64,000 nt of DNA from Zygnema cylindricum (Eukaryota > Streptophyta > Zygnematophyceae > Zygnematales > Zygnemataceae). The notes beneath the pieces were generated by a model that saw only the letters and a program-made list of their open reading frames with translations, was not told where the DNA came from and did not search any database. The position numbers and the translations under genes were made by a program. The stretch is from contig JBBHKE010000045.1 in assembly GCA_037447655.1 (NCBI GenBank), positions 62,001 to 126,000 of the forward strand. Reading direction: 5' to 3'. Positions 46,801 to 57,440 of this stretch are shown in pieces. Position 1 is the first letter of the stretch. The number at the start of each line of letters is the position of its first letter.

Positions 46801-49800
46801 GATTTTTGGACTTCTTATTCTTTTGGGTCTCTCTCTCTTCGCCTATTTTCGCTACTTTCGGAGAGAAGTTCCAAAAACAGAGCTTCCTTCTCCCGAGACC
46901 GAAGGTACAAACCCTTTTTTTTGGCCTGCCCAAAACTCTTTTTTTCTGCATCAAAACTCTTATTTTCTGGCCCAAACATTTTTTTTTTCCTTCATTGGTC
47001 TACTTTCAAGTCTCCCCTTTTTTTCCGTTGGTTCCGGTTTGTCCTCTGAGCCTGTAGCAATTGGTTCTTCTTCTCATTCCTCTGGAGTTTTATCTGGACC
47101 TTTGACTGGAGTTGACTTTTCTTTTAAAAATTACTGGCAGTCTTTCAGGTTCGAAGATCTTATGCTATACTCCTGTTTGGGTGTACAATTATCACTTTGG
47201 GTGTACGATTATAACTTTTCTGACCAAACATATCAGTGGTTCTACTTTCATCTTTAACTACGACATTCCTCGCTATCTTTTCTTCTCTACTTCGAAGATC
47301 CTACGAAGATTCATAAATTCTATAACCCTTTGCTTGCTCATCATACTCTACTACACTCGGTATTAGTGTTAAAGTTTTTTTCATCACTTAAAACATCTTT
47401 TCTTCGTGCACACTTGTCGGGTTGTCAATCAAAGACCGCCAATAGGAAGGTGAGAATCTTGCCTTCCAATAGCAACCATCGGATTGACAATCTGACAAGT
47501 GTGCACGAAGAAAAGATGTTTAAAGTGGCGAAAAAACCTTTAACTCTAATAACGAGTAGCGGTGTAGTATTTCTGGAGTAGCTTTAGATTCCATTTTCCA
47601 ATTATTGATCTCATTATTTAAACAATAGACTTTATTATTTACTTCCGAAAATTGTTTAGTGACGAACATCGGGAATGTCACCACTCCACATCTTGGAGGG
47701 AATTTTCCCTCATATTCACTTTTTCCGTTTTGGATGACAGTGGGGAGGGAGAGGGGGAGTGGAGAGGGGTGATGGGAGAGGGGAGGGAGGGGAAGTGGGT
47801 GGGACAGGACGCAGGAGACAGGAGAGAGGGGACAGAGGTCAGGGGGGACAGGTAGAGGTAGAGGTAGAGGCAGATGTAGAGGGAGATAGCGTTCTCTATT
47901 TCCTTGCTTTCTCTGAGTGTGTAATTGAACCTCACTTTCTCTTCCTCTCTCCCTCCCCTCCCTCTGTCCCTCCCCCTCCCTTCCTCCCTCCCTTCCTCCT
48001 CCCTTCCTCCTCCCTTCCTCCTCCCTTCACTCCCTCCCTCCCCCCTCTCTCCCTCCCTCCTCCCCACTCTCTCTCTCCCTCCCCTCCCTCCCCTCTCCCT
48101 CCCCTCCCTCCCATCTCCAGACCCTCCCCTTGCGGGATACTCGGGGCATCTCCAGCGGTACTCTCTCAGCGAGTTGGAGAGTGCCACATGTCACTTTTCG
48201 AGGGACAATCTGGTGGGAGAGGGAGGGGCGAGTCAGGTGTATAAAGGGGTGCTGGGAGAGACGGAGGAGGTCGTGGCCATTAAGAGACTTCGGGTAAGAA
48301 AATCCCATACTGAAAAACGCTCTTTCTGTGTTTTAAACTGAAAACCATCCGTCGATTGGTCCATGTTTTAAACTGAAAGAAACCGTCTTATCTATGTTTT
48401 AAACCAGAAAACTATCTGTTGGTCATCGTTAAACTAAAATAACAAAGGCTTGTTCCTGTTTTAAACTGAAATTGCAAATTTTTGATCCATGTTTTAAGCT
48501 GAACTCAATCCGCGTTTAAAGTTGAAACCATCCGTCGATCGCGTTTTAAACTGAAACAAACTGTCTATTTGTGTTTTAAACTGAAAAACCATCTGTCGAT
48601 CGTTGTTTAAACCGAACAAACTCTAAGTCCTGTTTTAAACTGAAACCATATCGTGTCTAAACTGAAACAAACAAACAAACTGTTGATTCCTGTTCGTTGG
48701 CAGGTTCAGGACAGGCCCAACAATCTGTTGGTCCGTGTTTTATATTGGAACCATATCAAGTAGTAAACCGAAACCAACTCGTTTTCCAAACTGAAACCAA
48801 ATCGTTTTCCAAACCGAAACCGTATCCTTTTCCAAATAGAAACCATATCTTTTTCCAAACCGAATCTATTTCCTTTTCCAAACTGAAACCATATCGTCTT
48901 CCAAATCCAAACCATACTGTGTTTCAAACCGAAACCATATCCTTTTTCAATCCGAAACCATATCCTTTTTCAATCCGAAACCATATCCTTTTTCAATCCG
49001 AAACCACATCGTGTCCCAAACCCTAAACAAACCGAAACAAATCGAAACAAACCAAATCAAACCGAAACCCAAACCAAATCAAACCGAAACAAACCGAAAC
49101 AAACTGAAACAAACCGAAACAAACCGAAACAAACCAAATCAAACCGAAACAAACCAAATCAAACCGAAACAAACTGACACAAACCGAACAAACTGAAACA
49201 AACTGAAACAAACCGAAACAAAAACTGAAACAAACAAACCTCAACAAACGAACAAACCAAAAACCTCAACAAACAAACAAACCAACCAACCGCCGGTTTC
49301 TCTTTTCCTTCCCGGAACAAACTGTTGATTTCTCTTTCCCGGCAGGTCCGTGGTCGTCGCAGCAGTGTGGCCGAGGCCCAGTTTGTGAGGGAGGTCAGCG
49401 TCATGAGCCGGGCCATCCACCGGAGTGTGCTGCGAGTGCAGGGATTCTGTGTGGAGAGGAGGGAGAGGCTCATAGTGGGACCCTTAATGCCCAACGGATC
49501 GCTCGCAGAGAGATTGGGTACGTGGGAAGGGCAACGGTTAATGGCTGGGTTTGGAAGGGTTTTTGGAGGGTTTTTGTGAGGGGATTTGGGAGGGTCTTTG
49601 GAGGGGATTTGTAGGGCTTTGGGAGGGTTTTGAGAGGGTTTTGGGAAGGTTTTGAGAGGGTTTCGTTGGGTTAATGAACGCGGTTACTATAGGTTTAGAG
49701 CCACTTTGGTACAATTCTCTTATCTTCCTTCCTCTACTCATCCAAATCTCATTATCCACTTTTTTTTCTTTCTGGAGGTCATTTTTCTTCCCTCTCCGTT

Positions 49801-50150
49801 CTCTACAATCCAATTTTAGTGCTTTCTCTCTCCCTCCCTCTCCCTCTACCTCTCCCTCTACTTCTACTCTACTTCTCTCTCTCCCTCTCACTCTCCCTCT
49901 CCCTCTCACTTTCCCTCTCCCCCACCCTCTGCCTCTCTCTCTCTCTCCCTCTCCCTTCCCCTCCCCTTCCCCCTCCCCCTCCCCCTGCTCCTCTCCCTCT
50001 CCCTCCTGTCCCACTCTTTTTCCCTACTACTGGCTTTCCTGTTCCTTCTTTTGTCAAAAGGGTTTGGTTTTTTTTTATCGGTTTATTTTTTCAGATCTTG
50101 GCGCGGACTCCTCCTCCTCCTCCTCCCTGTCCCCCTTCTCCCCCCTCTGC

Positions 50151-50227
<77 letters not shown>

Positions 50228-53200
50228 CCTCTCCCTCTTTTTTTCCGTACTATGGGCTTTCCTGTCCCTTCTTTTGTCAAAAGGGTTTGTTATCTTTTTA
50301 TTACTTATCGTTTATCTGTTTATTTTCCTTTTTTTTTCAGATCTTGGCCCGGACTCCCCTCGAAGTCCTCTTGATTGGGCGACACGACGAAAAATAGCTG
50401 TCGGGACCGCCGAAGGTCTCGCATATTTACATGAAGCTTGTGATCCCAAGATTATACATGGAGATATTAAGGTAAAAAACAACTAATTTCTTTAAGAAAA
50501 GCTTTTATTTTCTTGGTAAATCGTCAATTTATTGAAGATGTGTGACTATCTCTAGATTATACACAGATATTATGGTAAAAGGTTTTTTTTTTGTCGTATT
50601 TTTTGAAGGTGTGTTACGAAGCGTAGATTGTACATAGAGATGTTAAGGTAAAAGAAGTAATTTTGGAAAGGAATTTGACAATTTCTTGATGGTATGTTTT
50701 ACAATACCAAGTAATTTCTTAAAGTAGAATTGTCAATTTCTTGAATATATGTTGTACAAAGTTATATATTTTTGTATTGTTGAAAAAATCACTAAAATAA
50801 TATTGCGTTGTATACGGTAACATTGTTTACTTGTGTTGATTTGTAATCTCCAAATCCTTACATTTGTACATCTCTTTTTATTATAATCTTTGTTTTTACA
50901 AGAGTTTTATCGCATTTTTTGGTTTATTACAAGCACAACCTTGACCTTCATTTGGTTCTCATTTTATAGTTCGTTAAAGAAAAACGGAAAGGAAAAAATA
51001 GTGTTAGTTTCTCATTAAATAGTGTCATTTTTATGCGTATTTACTTGATTCAACTTGAATGACTTCAAATGGGTATATCAAACTAAATTAAGTTACTTCA
51101 AATGGGTACCATATATTAAGTTATCTTGCATTACTTCAAAGGGTGTATTGAAATTAACTTGATTTTCTTCATATGGGTTTATTGACGTTGACTTTATTTT
51201 CTTCAGATGGGTATATTGAAACTAACTTGATTTTCTTCAAATGGGTAAAAAAAATATTGCATATTTTGGGGTACAAAAAACAAAACAGGCGGCAAATGTG
51301 CTATTGTCGGCGAGATTTGAGGCGGTTGTCGCCGACTTTGGTCTGGCTCGAGAAGGAGATACGAGTGGGAAAATAGGGGATAAACAAAGAGTGAGGGGTA
51401 CATATGGCTATTTGGCTCCAGGTATGTTGTTTATGAATGGGTACAATGTTTTTGTTTAATTGGTATATATGTCTTTTTGAAAAACACAATTTTTGGAAAC
51501 CTAGAAACAAGAAAGGTCCTAGAAAGGGAGAAGAAAGGTAGGCATAGGACGAGAGTTCAGCTGTCCTTTTTTTGAGGAATCCTTGGTTTAAAACCTACAA
51601 ATTAGATTACGTAGAACTTGTAATAAAAATGTTTAGTAATTGTCACATTATAGTAGGAAATGTGGACAACCATATCCCTATACAAAAATGAATATTGTGA
51701 ATGGTTCGATTAATTGATTTCCCAATATGGAGGGGTATAGGAATTTAATGTTTAAAATACTCATTAGGGAACTTAACCCGAATCTTGTTTAACCTGAATG
51801 TATTTTAAAAGGTAAAAGTATCTTAACTGAGCTAATAAGTGAAAATTGGTTAAAAGAAATCTCAAAACTAAGGTCAAACTGAATGGCATAAAACTGCCAT
51901 GGTCCAGTATGGTTCAAACTTTATCTGAATTTGAATTATGCCCAGTCTTACCACCATTAATGCTGATTCATATTTAGTATGGATGGAAAAATAGTGCGGC
52001 CAAATAATTGTTACCGGGTAGTGAAAACGTGGCTGGAATTACCACTTGTAGCTTGAGTTCAACTATTATTACCACATTTTTGTGTGATTTCAATGATGAT
52101 TACCTCATATACTGTGAGTTCAATGATTAGTGTCTCACATGGTGTGAGTTCGACAATTGTTACCTCATATCGCGTGAGTCCAACAATTATTACCTCATAT
52201 AGTCTGAGTTCAATAATTTTTCCCTCAATAGTGTGGGTTCAATGATTATTATTTCATATAATGTGAAGTATGATACAGTGTGAGTTCAGTAATTATTGTG
52301 GTTTTAATCAGGTGTGAGGAGATTAAAGTTTTACAGGAAATACGACTTTGTGAGGCTTACACTAATGACTCTAGACGGTGTCAGAAATCATCCTTATTGG
52401 TTTGGTTTGGTTTGGTTTGGTTTGATTTGGTGATGTTAAGAAAGATGTTCCTATGTCAACAAGATGTTAAAAATTGTTTTTGGGGAACGTGATTGGTGGT
52501 CGTGAATTCGAAAAGAGTACATCTCCAGTGGAACAACGTCAGAAAAGACGGACGTCTACGCCTACGGAGTGGTGCTTTTGGAGCTTCTCTCGGGGGCCAG
52601 CGTTCCCAAACTCATGAAGCATCCGGAGAAGGAAGAGAGAGCCCTCACTCTACGAGACTGGGTCAGTTTCTTTTTTTAAGGTTTTAGGGTTGTCTGGGTA
52701 TTTGGCGCTTTAGGAAGCGTTCGGGGTTTTTAGGGTTTTTGGGTGTATAGGGATTTTTGACTGGAAGGGTTTTGAAGGTTTTGGTTTTCTGGGGTTTCTG
52801 AGGTTTTTGTGGTTTTGGGGTTTTTGGGTTCTGGTCTTTTGGGTTTTTGGGTACCTGGAATTCGTAAAGTGGGTATTTGGAAGGATTTTTGTGGTTTTTA
52901 TGGCGTTTTATTTTTATTTTTTAGTGTTAAGGTTTAATTCATGTCCATGGCATATCAAAAGACTTAGAAAGAACGAAAAAGTAAACAAAAAAGTAAACAA
53001 ACTTCGGTTTCTCTCTCTCACGTGCCGAACGAAAACTTTTTACTTTTGTTCTTTTTTTTGTTTATATTTACATTTTATTTGCAATTTGTGTTTTTCCAGG
53101 TCGCCTTGTTATGGCAAGAAAAGAGACTGCAAAACGAACTTCTTGACCCTTACCTCGTTTCTACCGGTTTTCAAGAATCGGAAATGGAACTTTTTTTTCA

Positions 53201-53429
53201 AACTGCTTTGGAGTGTCTTCAAACTCAAGCATCCCTTCGACCCACTATGTCTTCTTGTTCTTATTTGTTAGAGGTACCAAGACCAGAACAACAGCGTAGA
53301 GTTGAATGGGAGGTTCAAAAAGCACAATCAGACGACGAATCAGAGCTTCCCACGCCCGTCAATTACAATAGTTACGATTCGCAACAATCGTTTTCGTTCG
53401 GTAGTATTCCGGCTACGAGTCTGAGGTAA
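43881..53429 (+). CDS. SERK/LRR-II-like receptor kinase, non-RD, 5' end missing
   Basis: Ten plus-strand exons join in phase to 493 codons and a TAA: 43881-43993, 44516-44581, 46525-46568, 46731-46904, 48121-48293, 49346-49517, 50341-50471, 51289-51421, 52516-52661 and 53100-53429. Exons 1-2 hold LRRs ([30 protein letters not shown]). Exon 3 has [11 protein letters not shown], and exon 4 a membrane segment ([20 protein letters not shown]). The kinase has the Gly loop [43 protein letters not shown] and a C-tail. Wording such as [25 protein letters not shown] and [12 protein letters not shown] is closest to SERK/BAK1 co-receptors of the plasma membrane. The catalytic Asp is kept but HRD is HGD, and the VYPYM hinge reads VGPLM. 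Signal peptide and the first LRRs (~130 residues) were not found upstream. Confidence 0.9.
44582..45320. repeat. CTCTCC low-complexity array in receptor kinase intron 2
   Basis: About 740 bases of TCTCCTCTC units start directly at the donor of exon 2 (CAG/GTGGACTCTCC). Long open frames on both strands are artefacts of this composition. Confidence 0.92.
45375..46190. repeat. ~51-bp tandem array that reverses orientation
   Basis: Units of the type AATTAGTGTGGAATGTGTG plus ATGTCAACAATTTTGTACA repeat about 11-12 times to ~45950. The array then continues as about 4-5 units in reverse complement (ATTCCACACTAATTTTGGTG). The switch point is the palindrome GTGGAATCATTCCAC at ~45946-45960. It lies in intron 2 of the receptor kinase. 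Confidence 0.9.
47354..47564. mobile_element. 211-bp foldback MITE in receptor kinase intron 4
   Basis: TA flanks at 47352-47353 and 47565-47566. CTTCGTGCACACTTGTC is mirrored by GACAAGTGTGCACGAAG, and ACCGCCAATAGGAAGG by CCTTCCAATAGCAACC, giving an almost complete hairpin. The left terminus has a small deletion. Confidence 0.88.
48310..49255. repeat. Graded tandem repeats in receptor kinase intron 5
   Basis: Three arrays follow one another. First come units around TTTTAAACTGAAA (48310-48680), then about ten 23-bp units TTTTCCAAACCGAAACCATATCC in part (48782-49015). Last is an 11-12-bp array of AAACCGAAACA (49020-49250). All share the core AAACYGAAAC, so they look like successive expansions of one sequence. 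Confidence 0.9.
49538..49675. repeat. Short G-rich tandem repeat in receptor kinase intron 6
   Basis: GGGAGGGTTTTGA-like units repeat about nine times shortly after the donor of exon 6. The rest of the intron is CT-rich to 50260. Confidence 0.8.
50041..50360. repeat. Duplicated acceptor region of exon 7
   Basis: CTTTTGTCAAAAGGGTTTG, the T-run and CAGATCTTGG.CCGGACTCC occur at ~50048-50112 and again at ~50272-50357. The second set is the real splice acceptor; the first is an extra copy with the first ~17 exon bases. Confidence 0.88.
50447..50650. repeat. Three copies of the 3' edge and donor of exon 7
   Basis: ATTATACATGGAGATATTAA/GGTAAAA at the real exon end is followed by similar copies at ~50556 (ATTATACACAGATATTATGG) and ~50627 (ATTGTACATAGAGATGTTAA), each followed by GTAAAA. 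The later copies lie in intron 7. Confidence 0.85.
51050..51245. repeat. ~45-bp tandem repeat in receptor kinase intron 7
   Basis: Units containing CTTCAAATGGGTATAT and AACTTGATTT recur about four to five times before exon 8. Confidence 0.8.
52040..52310. repeat. ~37-bp tandem repeat in receptor kinase intron 8
   Basis: Units of the form GTGTGAGTTCAACAATTATT plus ACCTCATATA recur about seven times. Confidence 0.85.
52675..52915. repeat. GGTTTTTGGG-type repeat in receptor kinase intron 9
   Basis: Irregular GGGTTTTT and GGTTTTTGGG units fill the first half of the intron. Confidence 0.75.
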
Positions 53430-54620
53430 TCCAAGGTAGGAAAAAAAGGTTCAAAGAGAAAAGAAAACCATTCTAGAAAAGCTTCTAAAAAAGCAACTTA
53501 AAAAACAATAGGAAATAGCATGAAATTAAAGCATCGGAGCGTTAATTTGTTTTCCGCAGTGGCAGTTATTATTATTAGTGAACTTTACGTGACTCGGGAA
53601 AAGGTTATCATTATGGCCAAAATGCAATTTTGCAACTGTAGTGATCGATTGGGCGTCAATTGATTTCTATTTCAGTTAAGAATCTTTGTCCGTTTTTAAC
53701 TCTCTTGCTATAGTCGTGGGAGATTTTGTCTGGATTTGCATCTTTACTCGAAACAGGTTTAAGTGAGTCAATACTTCATTATTTAGTCGATGTGAGGAAA
53801 CGGCTAATGAGATTTGAAATAATGTGAAATATTGTAATATGATACTAGCATCTGTTGGGAATTAAAAATTCCCTCACTCCTCGATATGCACAAGAAAAAT
53901 CAGTTAGTTTAAGCGTTTTTTCATGTAATTGATTTATTTACATTCAACTTTTTCAAATTTCAAAATCGTTAAAAATTGGAGATTTCGAGCTATACAGAAT
54001 AAAGTATTTTCGCGAAAGTTTTTCATATCGTCTTCGATTCTTTAGTTGTTATTAGACAAAGTTTAATGTTTTTACAGAATACGACTAGTGGGAATATATT
54101 ACATAAAACTCAAGATTTTTTTTAGTTTCAGCTAAAGCTTTAGAAGATATATTTTGGACTAGTTTTTGTTTAGGCTAGAAGCTTTACATAGAACAAGTGA
54201 TTTAGTTTATGCATTGCTTGAGAAGCTTTTTGAAAAAAATAGTTTCTAAATTAGTTTCTTCAAGGAGATGGATCCCCATTTATTTTGTTTGGGAGGTTTA
54301 ATGTCAAAGATTTGCACCTTTGTGCATCTTATAATGATATCGAATTGATTTTTTTTTTACTTGGGTCAAAACGAAGGTATATTTGGGAATCTCCATTTTT
54401 TATGGTATGATATGATGTTTTGAAGTGATTTGTGGACATCTTATTACCAGGTATTAAGAGGCTCAAAGTAGTTACGTTTTCTATCAATACTCTGGGAGTT
54501 AAATAGGGTAAATATATGGGCGCTATTATTGGTATAACTGACCAGTATTGACAGTAATTATACAGCAAATTGTACAAATTGTTGTGATTACTGGCCAGTA
54601 ATGCTCCTCTGCTAAACATT
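53430..54620. other. 3' flank of the receptor kinase
   Basis: AT-rich sequence after the TAA at 53427-53429, probably including the 3' untranslated region. No gene or repeat was recognised before the MITE at 54621. Confidence 0.4.
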
Positions 54621-54820
54621 GATAGTGTTTAAGTTATTTTGGCCACTTAAAACATATTTTCTTCGTGCACACTTGTCAGATTGTAAATCGGAGACCGCCA
54701 ATAGGAAAGTGAGAATCTTGCTTTTTAAGAGCAACCATCTGATTTACAATCTGCAAGTGTGCACGACGAAAAGATTGTTTGTGTGGCGAAAAACTTTAAC
54801 ACTCATAACGATTAGTGGTG
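54621..54820. mobile_element. Foldback MITE copy, left end degraded
   Basis: Same interior as 47354-47564 (CTTCGTGCACACTTGTCAG, ACCGCCAATAGGAAAG), with right end ACGATTAGTGGTG followed by TA. The left terminal repeat is reduced to ATAGTGTTTAAG. Confidence 0.8.
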
Positions 54821-55079
54821 TAGGAACAATGATGTACCAATAGTTAACCCTAAAAGTTGTCAGTTTCCGAGTTCCACCAGAACTAAAAGAACTCCTTTCT
54901 ACATTAAGACAATAATAGTAATCTTTATTAAGAAAGCGTGATGGTAAAGGTAAAGTATCTGAGGGGATGGAAACAAAAGGATAAACGAAAATGCTGAAAA
55001 AGCGAACAAACGATAGCCAGCAAAAACTAGAAATTAAAAACACTGCGAAAAAGAATCTGTACCAAGGATTTCATTTGGA

Positions 55080-55278
55080 GTAAATGTTTTTTTCAAAGCT
55101 TCAAAAAAAAAAAAAATCGTTGTACAAGTCCGATATTCGATTGGACACCACCAATCGGTAGGTGAGAGTGAACTGTACCTTTCAATCACGATCATCAGAT
55201 TGACGATCTGTTTGGTGTGCACAGAGAAAGCTGTTTTAAGAGCTGGAAAAAACATTTAACCCTAATAGCGATCCACGG
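55080..55278. mobile_element. Diverged foldback MITE copy
   Basis: GACACCACCAATCGGTAGG, CAATCACGATCATCAGATTG and the right end CTAATAGCGATCCACGG place it in the same family. It carries an A-run insertion near 55105. Confidence 0.65.
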
Positions 55279-55435
55279 TATGGCACAAAAAAATCAAACT
55301 CACGAAGGACATGGAACCATACTCTATTACCAAGACCACCAATGGTAAGGCTTTATTAGGAAAGGATGACAACGATATATCATCTGAGGACACAGTAACA
55401 AAAAAAAAATGGTAACAAAAAAAAAAAAAAAAAGG

Positions 55436-56348
55436 NNNNNNNNNNNNNNNNNNNNNNNNNNNNNNNNNNNNNNNNNNNNNNNNNNNNNNNNNNNNNNNNN
55501 NNNNNNNNNNNNNNNNNNNNNNNNNNNNNNNNNNNNNNNNNNNNNNNNNNNNNNNNNNNNNNNNNNNNNNNNNNNNNNNNNNNNNNNNNNNNNNNNNNNN
55601 NNNNNNNNNNNNNNNNNNNNNNNNNNNNNNNNNNNNNNNNNNNNNNNNNNNNNNNNNNNNNNNNNNNNNNNNNNNNNNNNNNNNNNNNNNNNNNNNNNNN
55701 NNNNNNNNNNNNNNNNNNNNNNNNNNNNNNNNNNNNNNNNNNNNNNNNNNNNNNNNNNNNNNNNNNNNNNNNNNNNNNNNNNNNNNNNNNNNNNNNNNNN
55801 NNNNNNNNNNNNNNNNNNNNNNNNNNNNNNNNNNNNNNNNNNNNNNNNNNNNNNNNNNNNNNNNNNNNNNNNNNNNNNNNNNNNNNNNNNNNNNNNNNNN
55901 NNNNNNNNNNNNNNNNNNNNNNNNNNNNNNNNNNNNNNNNNNNNNNNNNNNNNNNNNNNNNNNNNNNNNNNNNNNNNNNNNNNNNNNNNNNNNNNNNNNN
56001 NNNNNNNNNNNNNNNNNNNNNNNNNNNNNNNNNNNNNNNNNNNNNNNNNNNNNNNNNNNNNNNNNNNNNNNNNNNNNNNNNNNNNNNNNNNNNNNNNNNN
56101 NNNNNNNNNNNNNNNNNNNNNNNNNNNNNNNNNNNNNNNNNNNNNNNNNNNNNNNNNNNNNNNNNNNNNNNNNNNNNNNNNNNNNNNNNNNNNNNNNNNN
56201 NNNNNNNNNNNNNNNNNNNNNNNNNNNNNNNNNNNNNNNNNNNNNNNNNNNNNNNNNNNNNNNNNNNNNNNNNNNNNNNNNNNNNNNNNNNNNNNNNNNN
56301 NNNNNNNNNNNNNNNNNNNNNNNNNNNNNNNNNNNNNNNNNNNNNNNN
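55436..56348. other. Assembly gap (913 N)
   Basis: All positions are N. The gap lies between an A-run and a GA microsatellite, a common place for an assembly to fail. The true length is unknown. Confidence 1.

Positions 56349-56422
<74 letters not shown>
56349..56422. repeat. GA microsatellite
   Basis: About 37 uninterrupted AG units border the gap. Confidence 0.98.
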
Positions 56423-56424
<2 letters not shown>

Positions 56425-56770
56425 GTGCGGAAGCAAAAGATACAATTACTGAAAAGAAAAACATGTGTAAGGGTAATAACTACAGAAAAAAATTAAGAGC
56501 TCAAACAATACTAAAAAAAACAAATTATTTCCCTAAAATATAATATACATGTACCTTTAGTGTCAAATAACCTCAAATAAAAAACTCACATCGACCACTA
56601 AAATCAAATATTATATATTTCATTTTTTCCTTTTCGAACACATTTACCATTCACCCTTTTTTTTTTGATAAAATCTATCTTTACTTTACTATCTTTACAA
56701 AACTATACAAAGGTTGATGCATAACAATCATATTTTTTTCTCAAATAATGATAGAAAATTCTATCCTTTT

Positions 56771-57016
56771 TTAACCTCTCCGGGAAATTCTTTTCCATAA
56801 AATTTCGTTTTCTTGTCCAAGTTGCAAATTTTCCAATCGTAAGTTTTTTGCGATTTTTCGCTCGACCTCCATCGCTAATTCCCATCCTTCTAAAGAGATA
56901 TCCAAATCTTTTTGAATCCGATCCACTTTATTTTTGGAAACCTCGTGAGCTTCTTTTTCGGCCTCGAGCTCGACGATTAAACGGTCGAGGGTCGGTTTTT
57001 GACACTTTTCCGCCGT
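56771..57016 (-). CDS. Putative last exon of a coiled-coil protein
   Basis: A minus-strand exon of 82 codons including the stop follows an acceptor (TTTAG) at 57017-57021, where an in-frame TAG excludes upward extension. The peptide reads LDRLIVELEAEKEAHEVSKN, then VDRIQKDLDISLEGWELAME, then LRLENLQLGQENEILWKRIS. It has heptad spacing of Leu and Ile and strong charge, typical of a coiled coil. No family was recognised, and upstream exons on the minus strand were not found; a long CT-rich tract (57115-57290) lies above it. Confidence 0.45.
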   Translation of the reverse strand, partial: TAEKCQKPTLDRLIVELEAEKEAHEVSKNKVDRIQKDLDISLEGWELAMEVERKIAKNLRLENLQLGQENEILWKRISRRG

Positions 57017-57114
57017 CTAAACTCCAATATAAACACACATAAAGAACAGACAAAATAAGCAAATAAATAAATAAAGTAAATGAAGTAAGTAAGAAATAAA
57101 CCCCGACACTTCTC

Positions 57115-57440
57115 CCGGGTCTCTCTCTCCTCCTCCTCATCTCTCCCCCTCTCCTTCTCCCCCGACCCTTCCCCACATTTCCGTCCCTCCACCTTCCCTC
57201 CCTCTCTATCCCTCCCCTCCTCCCTCTTCATCCCTCCCTTCCCTCTCCCTCCCCCTCCCTCCCCTCCCCTCCCCTCCCCCCATTCCCACTCACTATTGGC
57301 TATCGACTAATTACCTTTCCTTCCCTTTGTACCCATTTTTGTAACACTTTTCCAAGAAGAAGAGAGAGGGAGAGGGGTGGAGAGAGAGAGAGTGAGAGGG
57401 GGGAAGAGGTGGAGAGGGGGAGAGGAGGAGAGGGGAAGAG
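57115..57440. repeat. CT-rich then GA-rich tracts
   Basis: TCTCCTCC and CCCTCC units to 57285, then GAGAGGGGGAGAGG units from 57360. Frames here are compositional. Confidence 0.85.

Noticed and set aside
47059-47145. Possible extra kinase exon ([18 protein letters not shown])
   Set aside because: No donor gives the required phase, while the exons at 46731-46904 and 48121-48293 join directly in phase and match the SERK juxtamembrane pattern.
48697-49026. Plus-strand 109-codon frame with repeated FQTETISF-like units
   Set aside because: The 23-bp intronic repeat lacks stops in all frames, so a repeating peptide appears by necessity; it lies inside intron 5.
55262-56464. Open frames running through the N block
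   Set aside because: They exist only because N codons are not stops.
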